From assembly GCA_963767635.1 (NCBI GenBank), contig CAVYEM010000001.1, positions 2,170,001-2,234,000 on the forward strand: 64,000 nt of DNA, read 5' to 3'. The notes beneath the pieces are model-generated. The model was not told the DNA's origin, searched no databases, and saw only the letters and a program-made list of their open reading frames with translations. Every line of letters starts with the position of its first letter. Position 1 is the stretch's first letter. This document shows positions 25,869-33,208 of the stretch, one piece after another. The translations under genes were made by a program, and so were the position numbers. The stretch is from CAVYEM01 sp963767635 (GTDB lineage Bacteria; Vulcanimicrobiota; Vulcanimicrobiia; Vulcanimicrobiales; Vulcanimicrobiaceae).

Positions 25869-26885
25869 ATGCGCCTGCCGTCGCCTTACAAAACAATTGC
25901 GCTCGTGCTCGCCGGAGCGGCCGCCTTGCGAATCTGCTCTCGCTTGCTCCGGCGCATCGACGTTCGGGGGCAAGCAGCGTTCATCACCGGCGGTTCGCGC
26001 GGGTTGGGATTGGCGATTGCGATGGAGTGCGCGCGGCGCGGAATGCACGTGGCAATTTGCGGACGAGATCCGCAAGTGCTCGAGCGCGCGGCCGCGCAGT
26101 TGCGCGAGCATACCTCAGACGCGTTGCCGATCGTCTGCGACGTTCGCAAGAGCGCGGACGTAGAATCGGCTATTCGTCGCGCGGAGCAAACCTTCGGCCG
26201 GATCGACGTCTTGGTCAACAACGCCGGGACCATCGCCGTAGGCCCGATGGAATCCATGACGCTCGAAGATTACCAAGATGCCATGAACACGCATTTTTGG
26301 GGCGCGTACCACGCGGTGGAAGCCGTGCTGCCTGTGTTCGAACGCCAGCGCGGCGGCCGAATTGCCAATGTGACGTCCATCGGTGGAAAGATCAGCGTCC
26401 CGCATTTGCTGCCGTATTGCGCGAGCAAATTCGCCGCCGTCGGCTACTCCGAGGGCCTGCGTGCAGCGCTGGCCAGAAAAAACGTAAGCGTGACGACTGT
26501 GGTGCCGGGTTTGATGCGCACCGGAAGTCCGCGCAACGCGTGGTTCAAAGGGCAGCACCGCAAAGAATACACGTGGTTTGCGCTTTCGGACGCGCTGCCC
26601 GGTTCGTCCATCGCTGCAAGCACGGCGGCACGCAGCATCGTCGACGCCACCTTGCGCGGCGATGCGCAGGTCGTGCTTTCCATTCCGGCGCAGCTCGCCG
26701 TACTCGCGGAAGGCCTCGCGCCAGGCTGGGTCGCGAGCATGATGCGCGTCGCTAATGCCTTTCTGCCCGGCCCGGGACGCGAACGCTCCGAGCGCGTGCA
26801 AGGCGCTGCAAGCGAAACGATGTTCACGCAGTCTCCCCTCACAGCGCTCAGTAAAAAAGCAGAGCGGGACTACAATCAACGCTAG
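25869..26885 (+). CDS. Short-chain dehydrogenase/reductase (SDR), membrane-anchored type
   Basis: 338 residues. An N-terminal hydrophobic segment (YKTIALVLAGAAALRI) precedes a classical SDR domain: TGGSRGLGLAIA cofactor loop, NNAGTIAVGPM, the catalytic Ser in NVTSIGG, and YCASK (Tyr-xxx-Lys). A C-terminal extension of ~80 residues (VLSIPAQLAVLAEGLAPGWV) is seen in members of the DHRS7/hydroxysteroid-type group. Substrate unknown. It is divergent from the SRPBCC-like/alcohol dehydrogenase pair. Confidence 0.9.
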   Translation: MRLPSPYKTIALVLAGAAALRICSRLLRRIDVRGQAAFITGGSRGLGLAIAMECARRGMHVAICGRDPQVLERAAAQLREHTSDALPIVCDVRKSADVESAIRRAEQTFGRIDVLVNNAGTIAVGPMESMTLEDYQDAMNTHFWGAYHAVEAVLPVFERQRGGRIANVTSIGGKISVPHLLPYCASKFAAVGYSEGLRAALARKNVSVTTVVPGLMRTGSPRNAWFKGQHRKEYTWFALSDALPGSSIAASTAARSIVDATLRGDAQVVLSIPAQLAVLAEGLAPGWVASMMRVANAFLPGPGRERSERVQGAASETMFTQSPLTALSKKAERDYNQR

Positions 26886-26901
26886 GCCGACTAAGGAAGA
26901 T

Positions 26902-27402
26902 CTGCACAGCGAACGGCTCGTTCTGGAACCGGTCCGGGCAACGCACGCCGAAGAAGCCTGGCCGTTCCTAGACGACCCCCGCATGTGGGAATACTTCCCG
27001 CAGCTGCGGCCCGCGACGCTGGACGATTTGCGCAGGCTCTACCAGCGATGGGAACGCGGTTGCGAGGACCCGGGCGAAATCTGGCTCAACTGGCTATGCC
27101 GTGAGCGCGCAAGTAAGTTGCCGGTCGGCGCAATGCAGGCCACAGTAAAGATCGAGCGGCAGCTTGCGTATATCGCCTACGCGTATTATCCGGCGCATCG
27201 GCGCAAAGGATACGCGCGCGAGGGCTGCATTGCGGTGATCGATTACTTACGGGAATACTACGGTGTCGCGCGCATTTTAGCCGACATGGACGCCCGAAAC
27301 GAGCCGTCCTACCGGCTCGCGGAGTCCTTGGGCTTCGTTCGCATAGAAACACGCGCAGAGGAATTCGTGTACGAACTGGTCGTGCCTCAAAAGACGTCGT
27401 AA
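26902..27402 (+). CDS. GNAT-family N-acetyltransferase
   Basis: The RimJ/RimL-like acetyltransferase_3 fold is clear: LHSERLVLEPVRATHAEEAW, YIAYAYYPAHRRKGYAREG (acetyl-CoA loop RRKGYA), ILADMDARNEPSYRLAESLGF. The start is unresolved: the conserved domain begins with a CTG at 26902 that has AAGGA just upstream, and no ATG/GTG/TTG lies close by; an in-frame ATG exists only at 26755, deep inside the SDR gene. Its 3' end overlaps the convergent secreted-protein gene by 16 bp. Confidence 0.75.
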   Translation: MHSERLVLEPVRATHAEEAWPFLDDPRMWEYFPQLRPATLDDLRRLYQRWERGCEDPGEIWLNWLCRERASKLPVGAMQATVKIERQLAYIAYAYYPAHRRKGYAREGCIAVIDYLREYYGVARILADMDARNEPSYRLAESLGFVRIETRAEEFVYELVVPQKTS

Positions 27403-27791
27403 ACGTCCGCGCCCTCGCCGGGATTGACCAACCTCGAGAGGGGGCACAGCGGTGCGGGCGTGCTCTCCCGCACCGAGGCCGCAATGAGATGAACCGTTAC
27501 AATGCTGTGCTGATTGAATGAAACCGTGAAATACGGGGTGCACCGCGAGCGATAGCGTGCATCGTCGATATCGATCGTCGTTCGTCCGTCCGGCACAGTC
27601 AAAAACAGCGCATCTCCAGCGCGATTCGTCACCGAGACCAGATCCGTGAAGGCGTTGGTGAGCCGCACCTTACGTCCCACCAGCGGCTTGTGCGTTCGCG
27701 CGTCGACGGCGTGCACGGTCACCATGCCGTCCGCCAACGCCACCGCACCGCCGCAGAGCAGCAACACGGCGAGCAGCGGCGCAATCTTCAT
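27387..27791 (-). CDS. Secreted protein with carboxypeptidase-regulatory-like fold, hypothetical
   Basis: 134 residues with a signal peptide MKIAPLLAVLLLCGGAVALA and a single beta-sandwich-like domain: VTVHAVDARTHKPLVGRKV, NRAGDALFLTVPDGRTTIDI, resembling CarboxypepD_reg/Ig-like repeats that decorate secreted proteins. Two Cys (CTPYF, PLCPL) might form a disulfide. No enzyme motif. It starts inside the trxB stop (ATGA), so the two are cotranscribed. Confidence 0.65.
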   Translation of the reverse strand: MKIAPLLAVLLLCGGAVALADGMVTVHAVDARTHKPLVGRKVRLTNAFTDLVSVTNRAGDALFLTVPDGRTTIDIDDARYRSRCTPYFTVSFNQHSIVTVHLIAASVRESTPAPLCPLSRLVNPGEGADVYDVF

Positions 27792-28726
27792 GCGATGGCC
27801 TCTTCTATAGGAAATTCGAGCGCCTCCAAGTACTTCTCGGCGTCCATCGCGGCGCGGCATCCCAAGCCGGCCGCCGTCACGGCCTGCTTGTAGCGAACGT
27901 CGTACACGTCGCCGGCTACAAACACACCTTCAACGCTGGTCGACACGCCGTCGGCTGATTGAATGTATCCCGCCCCATCCAGTTCCAATTGCCCTCGAAA
28001 AATTCCGGTATTCGGATCGTGCCCGATCGCGATGAACAGCGCTTGCGCGCGAAGCTTGAATCGGCTGCCGTCGACGACGTTGCGCAGCTTGAGTTCCTCC
28101 AGGTGCTCCGTGCCGACGGCTTCGTCGACGACCGTATTCCACAGAAATTCGATCTTCTGGTGCGCAAACGCTCGATCGGCCATGATCTTGCTGGCTCGCA
28201 GATGATCTCGCCGATGGATGACGGTCACCGTGTGCCCGAATCGCGTGAGGAAAAGCGCCTCTTCCATCGCCGAGTCGCCGCCGCCCACGACTGCGATGTG
28301 CTTCCCGCGAAAGAATGCGCCGTCGCAGGTGGCACACGTCGAAACGCCGCGCCCCCGCAAATTCTCCTCTCCCGGAATGCCGAGCCACCGCGCGCTCGCA
28401 CCCGTCGCGACGATGACGCTCTTGGATTCGTATCGGGCTTCGGCGCTCGAAACCGCGAGCGGACGCGCGTGGAAATCGACGGCGACCGCATCGAAATTCT
28501 CGATGCGCGCGCCGAACCGCTCGGCCTGCTCGCGAAACTTCATCATCAAATCGGGGCCCAGGATGCCGTCGGGAAAACCGGGGAAGTTTTCCACCTCGGT
28601 CGTAAGCATGAGTTGACCGCCGTACATCCCTCCGGCAAGCACCAGCGGACGAAGATTCGCCCGAGCCGCATAGATGGCTGCCGTCAAGCCGGCGGGACCG
28701 GACCCGATGATGATGACGCGTTCCAT
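27788..28726 (-). CDS. trxB: Thioredoxin reductase (NADPH)
   Basis: 312 residues. FAD-binding GSGPAGLTAAIYAARANL at the N-terminus; redox pair Cys131/Cys134 in VSTCATCDGAFF; NADPH motif VVGGGDSAMEEALFLTRF; second FAD motif VFVAGDVYDVRYKQAVTAAG. It reduces thioredoxin with NADPH. The ATG at 28726 gives the standard N-terminus MERVIIIGSGP; the frame is open further upstream but without family similarity. No thioredoxin gene is adjacent. It is divergent from the HTH-metallo-hydrolase gene. Confidence 0.95.
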   Translation of the reverse strand: MERVIIIGSGPAGLTAAIYAARANLRPLVLAGGMYGGQLMLTTEVENFPGFPDGILGPDLMMKFREQAERFGARIENFDAVAVDFHARPLAVSSAEARYESKSVIVATGASARWLGIPGEENLRGRGVSTCATCDGAFFRGKHIAVVGGGDSAMEEALFLTRFGHTVTVIHRRDHLRASKIMADRAFAHQKIEFLWNTVVDEAVGTEHLEELKLRNVVDGSRFKLRAQALFIAIGHDPNTGIFRGQLELDGAGYIQSADGVSTSVEGVFVAGDVYDVRYKQAVTAAGLGCRAAMDAEKYLEALEFPIEEAIA

Positions 28727-28779
28727 TCCGGCCCCTTCGACCGTTTCGCCGCCGCTTCCGGTTGCGTGAGGAGAAGTGC

Positions 28780-29601
28780 ATGCCCCTTGAAGACGAGTTC
28801 TCGGACGTTCTGACCAAGGCGTTGCGCGGCACCGGCACCAGCGTCGCCATGCTCGCGCGCGACACGGGGATCGCGGCTGACGCGATCGCGGCGTGGGCCG
28901 CGGGACGAAGCATACCGTCTGAAGACCAAGCGCGCGCGATCGCTCGCCCGTTGCATCTGGATCCCGCAAAGTTTGCCGACGCAGCCGCGCACCGCTGGCA
29001 CCCCGACCAGATCGCCCTTCCGGACGTACGTCATCATCCGCAACACCCGCACCCCAGCAACGGCTACGTCTTCTTCTTGGACGGCGGAAAACGCGCCGCG
29101 CTGATCGATCCCGCCGGCATACCTGCCAACCTTCTGCGCGTACTGCGCGATGGGCACTATCGTTTAGAGTACGTGCTCATCACGCACAAGCACGCCGATC
29201 ACTGCGATGCCACTGCGGAGATCGCCGCCAATTTTCCGAGCGCCAAGATCGTCATGCATGCCGCAGACGTCGCCGCGCTGGGCACGCTGAGCGACAAAGC
29301 GCTGCGCGTGAAGGATGGCGAAGAACTGGCGTTTGGTGACGTGCGCATTCGCATGCTCCATACGCCCGGGCATACCGACGGGTCGTCCTCATATTTGTTT
29401 AAGTCGACGCTCTTCACGGGTGATACGTTGTTCGCGGGCAGCGTCGGCGGGGCGTACGGCCAGGCCAGCACGTATGCGGATATTCTCAACAGCGTTCGCA
29501 GCAAGATCTTCTCTCTGCCGGAGGATACGGTGCTCATGCCGGGTCACGGGCCGCCCAGCAAAGTCGGCTGGGAGAAGGCGCACAACCCGTTCTTTAGTTG
29601 A
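28780..29601 (+). CDS. HTH (XRE-like) - metallo-beta-lactamase-fold hydrolase fusion
   Basis: 273 residues. Residues ~1-75 look like a small helical XRE/Cro domain (FSDVLTKALRGTGTSVAMLARDTGIAADA cut at GTGTSVAMLA; WAAGRSIPSEDQARAIARPL). Residues ~85-273 are a glyoxalase II-type metallo-hydrolase: ITHKHADHCD (HxHxDH), MLHTPGHTDGSSSY, FTGDTLFAGSVGG, VLMPGHGPPSKVGWEKAHNP. GGAG precedes the ATG. Rhodanese/persulfide dioxygenase and hydroxyacylglutathione hydrolase activities are both possible. The N-terminal DNA-binding-like domain is unusual for this family. Confidence 0.8.
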   Translation: MPLEDEFSDVLTKALRGTGTSVAMLARDTGIAADAIAAWAAGRSIPSEDQARAIARPLHLDPAKFADAAAHRWHPDQIALPDVRHHPQHPHPSNGYVFFLDGGKRAALIDPAGIPANLLRVLRDGHYRLEYVLITHKHADHCDATAEIAANFPSAKIVMHAADVAALGTLSDKALRVKDGEELAFGDVRIRMLHTPGHTDGSSSYLFKSTLFTGDTLFAGSVGGAYGQASTYADILNSVRSKIFSLPEDTVLMPGHGPPSKVGWEKAHNPFFS

Positions 29602-29745
29602 AACGGTGTATCCGCGCGCAGCCTGTCCTGAGCGGTGCGAAGGGCGCTGCACGCCCCCCGTCGGCCTGAGCGGTGCGAAGGGCGCTCCACGTCCCCCGGC
29701 CTTCGGCTCCCATCTCAAATGAAACGGCTTATCCGCGCGAACTTT
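29602..29745 (+). repeat. GC-rich dispersed repeat (family B, plus-strand copy)
   Basis: Directly after the metallo-hydrolase stop. It starts with TGAAACGGTGTATCCGCGCG and ends in a near-identical TGAAACGGCTTATCCGCGCG. Between them lie two copies of GAGCGGTGCGAAGGGCGCT and a GGCCTTCGGC palindrome. It matches, in reverse orientation, the two copies at 63150-63350 (TATCCGCGC, TGTCCTGAGC, GCGCTCCACGCCCCCCGTCGGC). As at the other site, it sits immediately 3' of coding genes. Confidence 0.75.
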
Positions 29746-29754
29746 TTCGCCTGG

Positions 29755-30096
29755 TTAGCGCGAGCGCAAAAGCAACGACACGGCTCGCGCTCCGTCGGCC
29801 TCAATGCGCACGCGGGCACGATGCGGCGCGTCCGCTTGCACGCGGATGGCGCTGAACTCCAATCTGCCGTTGCCGCGGCGATCCAAGGCAAGCTCGTACC
29901 GGAACGGCGCGCAAAATACCGGGGTGCAAAACGTCGCTATCCACCCGGGCGGCAAACCTCGGGCGCGCAGATGCACGTAGCGGCCCGGTAAGCCGTGAAC
30001 TGCAAGCGAATAGCGCAGCGCATTCGCGTTCGCCGTAGGAAATGAAGGTCCGGCCCACACGGAAAGAACCAGCGTCACCACCGCGAGGACGCTCAC
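29755..30096 (-). CDS. Small secreted protein, hypothetical
   Basis: 113 residues from the GTG at 30096, which overlaps the ABC permease stop (GTGA). An N-terminal signal peptide VLAVVTLVLSVWAGPSFPTANA is followed by a beta-rich domain, with two Cys in CTPVFCAPF and several Arg-rich strands. No family recognised. Coupling to the ABC transporter suggests it may work with the exported or imported cargo, which is inference. Confidence 0.6.
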   Translation of the reverse strand: MSVLAVVTLVLSVWAGPSFPTANANALRYSLAVHGLPGRYVHLRARGLPPGWIATFCTPVFCAPFRYELALDRRGNGRLEFSAIRVQADAPHRARVRIEADGARAVSLLLRSR

Positions 30097-30854
30097 GCGC
30101 GCAGTTTGTATCCCATCACCGCCATGAGCAGCGCGATGCCGAGCGAGCATACCATGAGCACGCAGATCACGAGCATCGAAAGCCAGAGCGGCAGATATCC
30201 TTGTCCGGTGTAGCTGTACCGAAATGCATCGATCGTGTAGAACATCGGATTAGCGAGTTCGGCGTGACGCAGCACGGGCGGCAGCAGCTGCGCCGAAGTG
30301 AAGACCCCTCCCACAAAAACCAGCGGCGTGATCGCGAAGGTGGTGAGCACTGCAAGGTGATCGAATTTCTCCGCGATGAGGCCAAAGATGAGCCCCAGCG
30401 CGGAAAACAGCACCGAGACGAGGATCATCACCAAAAAATAGAGCCACCACGTGCGCGGAAGCGTGTGCACGAAGAAAAACCCGAGCGCCATGATCATGTT
30501 GGCAATCAGCATGGCGCGCGCGAGGCTGCCCAAGACGTATCCGAAGATCATTTCCGCAGGCGACATCGGCGCGATCAGCATTTCCTGAATCGAGTTCATG
30601 AAACGCCCTTGGAAAATCGAACTGCTGCATTCGCCGTACGAAGAATCGATGACTTGGAGCATGATGAGGCCCGGAATCAAAAACTCCGCGTACGAGACGC
30701 CTTGAACGCTTTTGATCCGGCTGCCCAGCGCCAAACCGAAGATCGACACGTACAGGATCGTCGTAATGACCGGCGGCCAAATGACTTGATTGATAATCTT
30801 CAGACTGCGCACCATTTCGCGCTTGATCAGCGTGAAGAGCGCAATCCAATTCAT
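30093..30854 (-). CDS. ABC-2 type transporter permease
   Basis: About 253 residues with six hydrophobic segments (PPVITTILYVSIFGLALGS; EFLIPGLIMLQVI; YVLGSLARAMLIANMIMALGFFF; WWLYFLVMILVSVLFSALGLIFGL; LAVLTTFAITPLVFVGGVF; LSMLVICVLMVCSLGIALLMAV, split here for length) and the ABC-2 signature around SIFQGRFMNSIQEML. It pairs with the ATPase upstream as a DrrB/YadH-type exporter. The start could be the ATG at 30854 (with GGCGGAG upstream) or a GTG at 30890 overlapping the ATPase stop. Confidence 0.9.
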   Translation of the reverse strand: MNWIALFTLIKREMVRSLKIINQVIWPPVITTILYVSIFGLALGSRIKSVQGVSYAEFLIPGLIMLQVIDSSYGECSSSIFQGRFMNSIQEMLIAPMSPAEMIFGYVLGSLARAMLIANMIMALGFFFVHTLPRTWWLYFLVMILVSVLFSALGLIFGLIAEKFDHLAVLTTFAITPLVFVGGVFTSAQLLPPVLRHAELANPMFYTIDAFRYSYTGQGYLPLWLSMLVICVLMVCSLGIALLMAVMGYKLRA

Positions 30855-30886
30855 GCCGAGCGCTCCGCCCGTGAACTCCGCGGCCG

Positions 30887-31702
30887 TCACGATCGCGTCA
30901 ATTCCAGAAAGACGTCCTGCAGCGGCTTACCTTCGCGGTCGAGCAGGGCTCGCGTAGATTCGAGCGCGACCAGCTTTCCGGCGCGAACGATTCCCACGTT
31001 GCGGCAAAGCGCTTCGGCTTCTTCCAGATAGTGCGTCGTCAAAAAAATCGTCATGCCGTCGCCGTTCAACTCCCGCAGGAGATCCCATAGTTCCAAACGC
31101 AACTCCACGTCCACGCCGGCGGTCGGCTCGTCCAGGATCAGCAGCCTGGGCGAATGCACGAGCGCGCGGGCGAGCGTCAAACGCCGTTTCATGCCCCCGG
31201 AAAGCTTCATGTAATCCTGCTTGGACTTGGAAGACAGCCCGAAGCGTTCGAGGAGCATGTCCGCCCGCTCCGAGACCTCGCGGGGTCGAAGCCCAAAGTA
31301 TCCGGCTTGGTAGATCAGGATGTCGCGAATCGAGAGATACCGGTCGAAGTTATACTCCTGCGGCGCAAGGCCGACCAGCCGGCGCGCGCTGCGCCATTGT
31401 GAGACGGTATCGTAACCGTGAATTCGGATGCTCCCGGACGTCATGCGCGCCAAGCCGACCACGGCATTGATCGTCGTGGTTTTCCCCGCGCCGTTGGGAC
31501 CAAGAAAAGCAAAAAAGTCGCCTGCCTGCACGGCAAGCGATATGTCGTCCACGGCAGTGAAGTCGCCGTAACGTTTAATCAGATGCGTGATTTCGATCGC
31601 CGGCGCTCCGGAGCGGGCGCCGTCTAAGGAACCAAGGTCTTTAATCGTTTGTACCGATGGCGGCGAAGGGTGGAAATGAGCTCTGCACTCTCGGGAATCC
31701 CG
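30887..31702 (-). CDS. ABC transporter ATP-binding protein (ABC-2 exporter)
   Basis: The nucleotide-binding domain is complete: Walker A GPNGAGKTT, Q-loop LAPQEYNF, signature LSGGMKRRLTLA, Walker B LLILDEPTAGVD, switch His TTHYLEEAE. It energises the adjacent permease (DrrA/YadG type). The conserved part starts at AIEITHLIKRYGDF, around 31600; no ATG, GTG or TTG lies just before it. A TTG at 31702 or GTG at 31768 in frame would overlap the phosphoesterase gene. The overlap with the GTG of the permease indicates coupling. Confidence 0.88.
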   Translation of the reverse strand, partial: RDSRECRAHFHPSPPSVQTIKDLGSLDGARSGAPAIEITHLIKRYGDFTAVDDISLAVQAGDFFAFLGPNGAGKTTTINAVVGLARMTSGSIRIHGYDTVSQWRSARRLVGLAPQEYNFDRYLSIRDILIYQAGYFGLRPREVSERADMLLERFGLSSKSKQDYMKLSGGMKRRLTLARALVHSPRLLILDEPTAGVDVELRLELWDLLRELNGDGMTIFLTTHYLEEAEALCRNVGIVRAGKLVALESTRALLDREGKPLQDVFLELTRS

Positions 31703-32361
31703 CAATCGGCCAGTTGGGTTGCAACTTTTTTTACGTCGAAGGCCACGCGCCGGTGCTTGACTTCCCACCCGCCTGGACGTTGCGTGAGCAAAGCGTAACC
31801 AGCCCGCGCGTCCCCGTCTTTCGGCAAACCGGCCGATGATACGTTGACGAGCAGTTTACCGCGCCACGCTCGCACGTAGGGAATGTGCAGATGACCGAAC
31901 GCGATCGTGTCTGCGGTTTCCGCGCCGATGAGGCGCTCGAGCGTCGCATCGTCGGCATCGGGCCAAAGGTGCTCGTCGTCGGTGGTGGGGTTTGCGTGAA
32001 CCACCAAGAGCTGCTGATCGTCCTGGCCGAAGCGCAGGGAAAATGGCAATTCGCGCAGCCAGCTCACCCACTTTTCCCCGAGTTCCTTGCGCTGCCATTC
32101 CGCTTGCTTTCGATCCCGCTCGTCCGCGCCGTGCAATTCATCCGGCTGCGTCGCGAAGATATATCGATCGGTGTTTCCTCGAATGCACTGCGCGCCAATC
32201 TCGTGCAAGCGCTGCAGCACCTTTTTTGAACGCGGTCCGTCCATACAGAGGTCTCCGGCTGCGACGATGACGTCGGCGCTGCCCTGGTGGGCGAGATCGG
32301 CCAGACACGCGTCCAATGCGACCAAGTTGCCGTGAATGTCCGAACAGATCGCTATGCGCAT
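31624..32361 (-). CDS. Calcineurin-like metallophosphoesterase (YfcE/MJ0936 type)
   Basis: 245 residues with all motifs of the cyclic-nucleotide-type phosphoesterase: SDIHGN, AAGDLCMDGP, RGNTDRYIF, VVHANPTTD, FGHLHIPYV. It binds two divalent metals and hydrolyses phosphodiesters; natural substrate unknown. It is cytoplasmic. Its 3' end is overlapped by possible starts of the ABC ATPase, and its start lies 6 nt beyond the DDAH-like gene. Confidence 0.88.
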   Translation of the reverse strand: MRIAICSDIHGNLVALDACLADLAHQGSADVIVAAGDLCMDGPRSKKVLQRLHEIGAQCIRGNTDRYIFATQPDELHGADERDRKQAEWQRKELGEKWVSWLRELPFSLRFGQDDQQLLVVHANPTTDDEHLWPDADDATLERLIGAETADTIAFGHLHIPYVRAWRGKLLVNVSSAGLPKDGDARAGYALLTQRPGGWEVKHRRVAFDVKKVATQLADCGIPESAELISTLRRHRYKRLKTLVP

Positions 32362-32367
32362 GCGCCG

Positions 32368-33204
32368 CTACACGCGTTTCAAATCCGCTACGAGCATCGA
32401 AGGCGCGATGCCCACTCGCGCAAAATCATAGAGATCGATCGCTTCTACGACGACGCCCGCTGCGCGGAGCATGTCGACGACGCCCGGAAAACGCATGTCG
32501 GCCAGCACGTGACGTTCCCCCAGGTTGAGAACGCCGGCACCCAATTCGTTGCCCGCCTGTGCGATATATTTGGTGAATCCGGCGAACGCCGCGTGATCGA
32601 GATGCTGTGAAGACGCGATCGCCATCGAGTCGCGCGAAACCACGCCGGCGACCGAACGCAGGCAGCGGGTCGTATTCGCGAGTGCCACTTCAACGACCGT
32701 AAATCCGTGCGCTCTTGCAATTTTCGAAAAGCCCGCGCGCCCGGCCGCATTGCAGCGCTTGCTCACGCCGACGAACGCGGTGTTCCCGGCCATGAGCACG
32801 TCGCTGCCGTCGAGCACGCCGGGCTCGGCGATGTGGCCGGCAATGGGAATGTCGCGCCGCATGAACGCTTCTTCGAGCCACGCGACCTCCGCCCGGCGCA
32901 GCATCGAGGATGGGCGCATCATGACGGCGCCGTTTTCGAACGCGATCGCCGCATCGACGACGACGCTCGCATACGGATCGTTCGTCTGCGGGTCGAGCAG
33001 GGTCGTAGCACAACCGAAGTATTCCAGCGTCTTGATCAAGATGTTTTGGGCGGCGGCGGCGCGCGCGTGCACCGCGTTTGGCTCACCGGCAAGCGGACGC
33101 GCTTCTTCAATTGCCGGTGGCGTTGCCACCAGGACCGCCGCGCGCAGCGCCCCGGTCGGCTGCGCTATTAGCCGCGGCCCAAAGGAATGGTCGGTGGTGT
33201 GCAT
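32368..33204 (-). CDS. DDAH / arginine-deiminase-superfamily protein, catalytic Cys apparently missing
   Basis: 278 residues with the five-fold beta/alpha propeller of the guanidino-modifying superfamily: VHARAAAAQNILIKTLEYFG, SVVVDAAIAFENGAVMMRPS, EPGVLDGSDVLMAGNTAFVG, SKRCNAAGRAGF, and the catalytic-His-like SSQHLDHAAFAGF. Active members (DDAH, arginine deiminase) end with a Gly-rich loop carrying the nucleophilic Cys (GGxTCL-like); here the matching tail reads RVGIAPSMLVADL, with no Cys. So it is either inactive or chemically different. The ATG at 33204 was chosen. Confidence 0.75.
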   Translation of the reverse strand: MHTTDHSFGPRLIAQPTGALRAAVLVATPPAIEEARPLAGEPNAVHARAAAAQNILIKTLEYFGCATTLLDPQTNDPYASVVVDAAIAFENGAVMMRPSSMLRRAEVAWLEEAFMRRDIPIAGHIAEPGVLDGSDVLMAGNTAFVGVSKRCNAAGRAGFSKIARAHGFTVVEVALANTTRCLRSVAGVVSRDSMAIASSQHLDHAAFAGFTKYIAQAGNELGAGVLNLGERHVLADMRFPGVVDMLRAAGVVVEAIDLYDFARVGIAPSMLVADLKRV

Positions 33205-33208
33205 ACGG

